Shown here: in pieces, positions 6,674 to 9,899 of the stretch
How positions within the stretch are numbered: the stretch's first letter is position 1
Layout of the letters: each line of letters starts with the position of its first letter
Assembly: GCA_937881255.1 (NCBI GenBank)
Contig: CALGFH010000150.1
Span: 1-9,899 of the forward strand
Direction: 5' to 3'
DNA length: 9,899 nt
DNA from: an uncultured Actinomycetes bacterium
GTDB lineage: Bacteria; Actinomycetota; CALGFH01
Position numbers and translations under genes: made by a program
Notes under the pieces: generated by a model
Told to the model about the DNA's origin: nothing
Seen by the model: only the letters and a program-made list of their open reading frames with translations
Database searches by the model: none

Positions 6674-6685
6674 GGGGGTACCCCC
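6674..6685. promoter_or_regulatory. Perfect GGGGGTACCCCC palindrome in the divergent region
   Basis: A perfect 12-base palindrome lies 66 bp upstream of the hydrolase start and 12 bp from the TAAACCGGTTTA palindrome. It could be a second protein-binding site or the stem of a leader hairpin on the hydrolase transcript. A GC-only palindrome is less surprising in this DNA than the AT-containing one, so confidence is low. Confidence 0.3.
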
Positions 6686-6697
6686 TGATTTCCATGC

Positions 6698-6709
6698 TAA
6701 ACCGGTTTA
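6698..6709. promoter_or_regulatory. Putative LacI-family operator TAAACCGGTTTA
   Basis: This perfect 12-bp palindrome with a central CG matches the style of LacI-family operators (AAACCGGTTT-like). It lies in the 201-bp region between the divergent hydrolase and lacI genes, about 90 bp upstream of hydrolase ATG 6608 and about 100 bp upstream of lacI ATG 6810. It sits in one of the few AT-rich patches of the window, where promoters are expected, so repressor bound here could control both directions. A TAGCAT on the minus strand (6694-6699) overlaps its edge and could be a -10 box, but I see no convincing -35. Confidence 0.7.
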
Positions 6710-6809
6710 TGGGATGGGACGGCGCGGTATCCACAGGGCCAGACGACAGGGGGCGAGTGTGCGGCACACCCAGGAACGGGGCAGCAGGCGGTCCACCGGC
6801 CGGCCTCCG

Positions 6810-7844
6810 ATGGGCCGGGGGCCGACGATCGTGGACGTGGCCCGGCGGGCCGGGGTGTCCAAGGGGGCGGTGTCGTTCGCGCTCAACGACCGGCCGGGGG
6901 TGGCGCCGCAGACCCGGGACCGGATCCTGGCCGCGGCCCGCGACCTGGGCTGGCAGCCGAGCACCAGGGCCAGGGCGCTGTCGCGGTCGCGGGCGTTCGC
7001 GGTCGGGCTGGTGATGCGGCGGGCGCCCGAGCTGCTCGGGGCCGACCCGTTCTTCCCGCAGTTCCTGGCCGGGGTGGAGTCGGTCCTGGCCGAGCGGGGC
7101 AGCGCCCTGGTCCTCCAGGTCGTCGGGGACGACGACCAGGCCGAGGCGGCCAGCTACCGCCGGCTGGCCGGCCAGGGCCGGGTCGACGGGGTGTTCCTCA
7201 ACGACATGCTGGTCGACGACCACCGCTTCGGCCTGCTGGCCGGGCTCGGCCTGCCCGCGGTGGCGGTCGGGCGGCCCGCCGGCCCCTGCCCGTTCCCGGT
7301 GGTGACGGTCGACGACCGCCAGGGCGTGGCCGGGACGGTCGCCCACCTGCTCGGCCTCGGGCACCGACGGGTCGGGTTCGTGGGCGGCCCCGAGGGCTAC
7401 GTCCACTCACGGTCGCGGCGGGCCGCCTGGCGCCAGACCCTGGAGGCGGCCGGGGTGGCGCCCGGCCCCGAGCTGGTGGCCGACTTCACCGGCCCGGGCG
7501 GGGCCGCCGCCACCCGGGCCCTGCTGGAGCTGGCCGACCCACCGACCGCGATCGTCTACGCCAACGACGCCATGGCCATCGCCGGCATGGGCGTGGCCAT
7601 CGGGCTCGGCCTCGAGGTGCCCGGCGACCTGTCGGTCGCCGGCTTCGACGACGTGCCCCTGGCCGCCCACGTCGCGCCCCCGCTGACCACCGTCCGCCAG
7701 GACGCCATGGCCTGGGGGCGGGCCGCGGCCGAGGTCCTGCTGGCGGTCAGCGAGGGCCGGGAGGGCCGGCCAACCGCCGACGTCGAGCTGCCACCCGCCA
7801 CCCCCGTCTTCCGAGCGTCCACCGGCCCGCCCCGACCGGAGTGA
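6810..7844 (+). CDS. LacI-family transcriptional repressor
   Basis: This DNA-binding regulator presumably represses the flanking sugar genes until a sugar ligand binds. Of 344 residues, 6-26 form the helix-turn-helix (TIVDVARRAGVSKGAVSFALN), about 27-60 complete the DNA-binding headpiece and hinge (LSRSRAFAVGLV), and about 65-330 form the periplasmic-binding-protein-like ligand domain, including DGVFLND, HRRVGFVGGPEG, TAIVYANDAMA and LSVAGFDDVPLA. Length and domain order are typical. ATG 6810 gives the normal short N terminus but has no clear Shine-Dalgarno. GTG 6759, 17 codons upstream, has AGGGGG at a good distance and is a real alternative. It is divergent from the hydrolase, and its stop lies 26 bp before the binding-protein start, suggesting that repressor and transporter share a transcript and that the repressor controls its own expression. 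Confidence 0.95.
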   Translation: MGRGPTIVDVARRAGVSKGAVSFALNDRPGVAPQTRDRILAAARDLGWQPSTRARALSRSRAFAVGLVMRRAPELLGADPFFPQFLAGVESVLAERGSALVLQVVGDDDQAEAASYRRLAGQGRVDGVFLNDMLVDDHRFGLLAGLGLPAVAVGRPAGPCPFPVVTVDDRQGVAGTVAHLLGLGHRRVGFVGGPEGYVHSRSRRAAWRQTLEAAGVAPGPELVADFTGPGGAAATRALLELADPPTAIVYANDAMAIAGMGVAIGLGLEVPGDLSVAGFDDVPLAAHVAPPLTTVRQDAMAWGRAAAEVLLAVSEGREGRPTADVELPPATPVFRASTGPPRPE

Positions 7845-7870
7845 GCCGACCCTTCCTCAAGGAGGTCCCG

Positions 7871-9166
7871 ATGCCCAGTTCCCGCATCCGGCTCTGGATC
7901 GCGATCGTCGCCACCCTCGGCCTGGCCGTGGTCGGCTGCACCCGCGGCGGCGAGACCCAGTCGGCCGACCAGGCCACCCAGGCCACCGGCCCGATCAAGA
8001 TCTGGTACTCCAACAACCAGGACGAGGTGAAGTGGGGCAAGGCGGTCGTGGCCGCCTGGAACCAGGCCCACGCCGACCAGCAGGTGACGGCCGAGGAGAT
8101 CCCCGCCGGCAAGAGCTCCGAGGAGGTCATCGGCGCCTCGATCACCGCCGGCAACACCCCCTGCCTGGTGTTCAACACCGCCCCGGCGGCCGTGCCCCAG
8201 TTCCAGAAGCAGGGCGGGCTGGTCGCCCTGGACAGCTTCAGTGACGGAGCCAGCTACGTGAACGAGCGGGTCGGGGGCCGGGCCGAGCAGTACAAGTCGC
8301 CCGACGGCAAGTTCTACCAGCTGCCCTGGAAGACCAACCCGGTGATGATCTTCTTCAACAAGAAGATGTTCGCCAAGGCGGGCCTCAGCACCGACAAGCC
8401 GCCGCTGGCGACCTACCAGGAGTTCCTGGCCACCTCCAAGACCCTGGTCGACAAGGGCGGCGTGCAGGCGGCCATCTGGCCGGCGCCCTCCAGCGAGTTC
8501 TTCCAGTCCTGGTTCGACTTCTACCCGCTGTTCATCGCCGAGACCGGCAAGCAGCTGGTGGCCGACGGCCAGCCCCAGTTCAACACCCCCGAGGGTGTCG
8601 CCGTGGGCGAGTTCTGGAAGCAGCTGTACGCCGACGGCCTGGCCCAGCAGGAGATGTACAACGGCGACTCCTTCGGCGACCAGAAGGCGGCCATGTCGAT
8701 CGTCGGGCCGTGGGCGATCGCCGTCTACGGCGACAAGGTCGACTGGGGCGTTGCCCCGCTGCCCACCCCCAGCGGCAAGGACCCGGCCCAGATCCAGACC
8801 TTCTCCGACACCAAGTCGGTCGGCATGTACTCCAGCTGCCAGAACCGCGGCACCGCCTGGGAGTTCCTCAAGTTCGCGACCAGCCAGGAGCAGGACGGCC
8901 AGCTGCTCGAGCTCACCGGCCAGATGCCGATGCGCGAGGACCTGCCCACCCTGTACGCCGACTACTTCAAGGCCAACCCGGCCTACGTGACGTTCGCCGA
9001 GCAGGCCGCCCGCACCGTCGAGGTCCCCAACGTCCCCAACTCGGTGGAGATCTGGCAGACCTTCCGCGACGCCTACACCGAGGCCGTGATCTTCGGCCGC
9101 GGCGACGTCCGGACGGCCTTCGACCAGGCCGCCGACAAGGTCGCGACCCTGGCCGCGGGGAGCTGA
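7871..9166 (+). CDS. Sugar ABC transporter substrate-binding lipoprotein
   Basis: This extracytoplasmic binding protein captures a sugar or oligosaccharide and delivers it to the membrane permeases. The 431-residue length is normal for the family-1 (MalE-like) group. A lipoprotein signal peptide spans residues 1-22, with R5/R7, a hydrophobic core and lipobox VVGC placing the lipidated cysteine at C23. A linker follows, then the mature fold from about residue 40 (GPIKIWYSNNQDE). Typical features include LPWKTNPVMIFFNKKMF, the FNTPEGVAVGEFWKQL segment and the GPWAIAVYG strand. ATG 7871 is chosen because AAGGAGGT (7859-7866) sits four bases upstream; an in-frame GTG at 7841 would add ten residues and overlap the lacI stop. 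The permease gene starts four bases after its stop. Ligand identity cannot be read directly. Confidence 0.95.
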   Translation: MPSSRIRLWIAIVATLGLAVVGCTRGGETQSADQATQATGPIKIWYSNNQDEVKWGKAVVAAWNQAHADQQVTAEEIPAGKSSEEVIGASITAGNTPCLVFNTAPAAVPQFQKQGGLVALDSFSDGASYVNERVGGRAEQYKSPDGKFYQLPWKTNPVMIFFNKKMFAKAGLSTDKPPLATYQEFLATSKTLVDKGGVQAAIWPAPSSEFFQSWFDFYPLFIAETGKQLVADGQPQFNTPEGVAVGEFWKQLYADGLAQQEMYNGDSFGDQKAAMSIVGPWAIAVYGDKVDWGVAPLPTPSGKDPAQIQTFSDTKSVGMYSSCQNRGTAWEFLKFATSQEQDGQLLELTGQMPMREDLPTLYADYFKANPAYVTFAEQAARTVEVPNVPNSVEIWQTFRDAYTEAVIFGRGDVRTAFDQAADKVATLAAGS

Positions 9167-9170
9167 ACCG

Positions 9171-9899
9171 GTGGCCGCCGGAGCCGCGACAGCCTCGCGG
9201 CCTCCCCTGACACGCCGGCTGTTCGGCCGGCACCCGATCGGCTACCTGTTCGTGGCCCCGTACGTGGTGTTCCTGTTCGCGATCTTCGCCTACCCGCTCG
9301 GCTTCGCCGTCTACATGTCGTTCTACGACTACTTCTTCGCCGCCCCGGGGGCGATCGTGGAGCGGCCCTTCGTCGGCTTCGACAACTACACCACCGCCCT
9401 GGCCGACCCGACCTTCCACCGGGCCATGCTGAACGTGGTCATCTTCATCGCCATCAACGTGCCCCTGACCGTGTTCGTCGGCCTGCTCCTGGCCACCGCC
9501 CTGAACGCGGCCATCCCGTTCCGGACCTTCTTCCGGGCCAGCTACTTCGTGCCCTACGTGACCGCGAGCGTGGCCGTGATCGGCGTCTGGCTGTGGCTGT
9601 TCAACGCCAACGGGCTGGTCAACTCGATCCTGGGGCCGCTCGCCCCCGACCCGTCCTGGCTGGTCAACCGCTTCTGGGCGATGCCGATCATCGCCCTGTT
9701 CGCCACCTGGAAGCAGCTCGGCTTCTACGTGCTGCTGTACCTGGCCGCCCTCCAGAACATCCCCGAGGAGCTCTACGAGGCCGCCGAGGTCGACGGGGCC
9801 GGGCCGGTGAAGCGCTTCACCGCGGTCACCCTGCCCGGGGTCCGGCCGACCACCACCCTGGTGGTGATCGCGGCCACCATCACCGGGGCCAACTTCTTC
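9171..9899 (+). CDS. Sugar ABC transporter permease, MalF/UgpA type (3' truncated)
   Basis: This inner-membrane component forms half of the translocation channel and docks an ATPase. The first 243 residues are present and the frame is open to the window end. Hydrophobic segments are visible at about 25-48, 87-112, 122-145, 172-194 and 226 onward, in the order expected for a BPD_transp_1 permease. The cytoplasmic EAA loop is E203-A-A-E-V-D-G209, within IPEELYEAAEVDGAGPVKRF, and is canonical. GTG 9171 lies four bases after the binding-protein stop, with GGGGAG about eight bases upstream at the end of the preceding gene, implying translational coupling. A second MalG-like permease is expected just downstream. 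Confidence 0.95.
   Translation, partial: MAAGAATASRPPLTRRLFGRHPIGYLFVAPYVVFLFAIFAYPLGFAVYMSFYDYFFAAPGAIVERPFVGFDNYTTALADPTFHRAMLNVVIFIAINVPLTVFVGLLLATALNAAIPFRTFFRASYFVPYVTASVAVIGVWLWLFNANGLVNSILGPLAPDPSWLVNRFWAMPIIALFATWKQLGFYVLLYLAALQNIPEELYEAAEVDGAGPVKRFTAVTLPGVRPTTTLVVIAATITGANFF

Noticed and set aside
4962..6809. Very long plus-strand open frame leading into lacI
   Set aside because: It is antisense to the hydrolase, with low-complexity G/P/R/V composition; only the part from 6810 (or 6759) shows protein-family motifs. High GC makes stops rare.
6609..7406. Long in-frame upstream extension of the hydrolase frame on the minus strand, antisense to lacI
   Set aside because: Its translation is proline/arginine/glycine-rich without domains, overlaps a well-supported repressor, and a signal peptide with a proper ribosome site begins at 6608.
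9167..9172. ACCGGT near the permease start as a second LacI operator
   Set aside because: Only the 6-base core matches and it lies between coupled genes, so chance is the simpler explanation.

Overview
This is a very GC-rich window with strong G/C preference at third codon positions, GTG/TTG starts, purine-rich Shine-Dalgarno sites and an actinobacterial-looking GreA and LacI-type regulator. It looks like chromosomal DNA of a high-GC Actinomycetota member, possibly an uncultured soil lineage. The phylum is inferred from composition and protein style; no rRNA or other marker is present.

Layout. (1) Positions 1-108 hold the last 35 codons of a protein ending like a sensor histidine kinase, followed by a possible intrinsic terminator. 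(2) Positions 189-3033, plus strand, hold 4-hydroxyphenylpyruvate dioxygenase (TTG start, all three iron ligands present), transcription elongation factor GreA, and a Gfo/Idh/MocA-family oxidoreductase. The oxidoreductase has no ATG/GTG/TTG start that preserves its Rossmann motif; its only reasonable in-frame start is a CTG overlapping the greA stop codon. (3) Positions 3059-6608, minus strand, hold a secreted glycosidase-like protein and, 17 bp behind it, a berberine-bridge-type FAD oxidoreductase. The secreted gene is interrupted by an out-of-phase 56-bp-period duplication, so its last ~145 residues now lie in another frame. (4) Positions 6609-6809 are the divergent control region, with a perfect 12-bp palindrome (6698-6709) of the LacI-operator type. 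(5) Positions 6810-9899, plus strand, hold a LacI-family repressor, a lipoprotein sugar-binding protein and the first 243 residues of a MalF/UgpA-like permease that runs off the end.

How the genes fit together. Regions 3-5 read as a carbohydrate-utilisation locus. A secreted hydrolase with a carbohydrate-binding-like tail would release sugars outside the cell, the binding protein and permease would import them, and a cytoplasmic flavoprotein oxidase/dehydrogenase (perhaps with the convergent Gfo/Idh/MocA enzyme) would modify them, all under the local LacI repressor. The substrate cannot be read from the sequence.

I found no CRISPR array, tRNA, rRNA, transposase, phage gene or defence system, and no convincing new system. 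The observations most worth checking are the frameshifting duplication, the putative CTG start, the operator and the flavoenzyme-hydrolase pairing.
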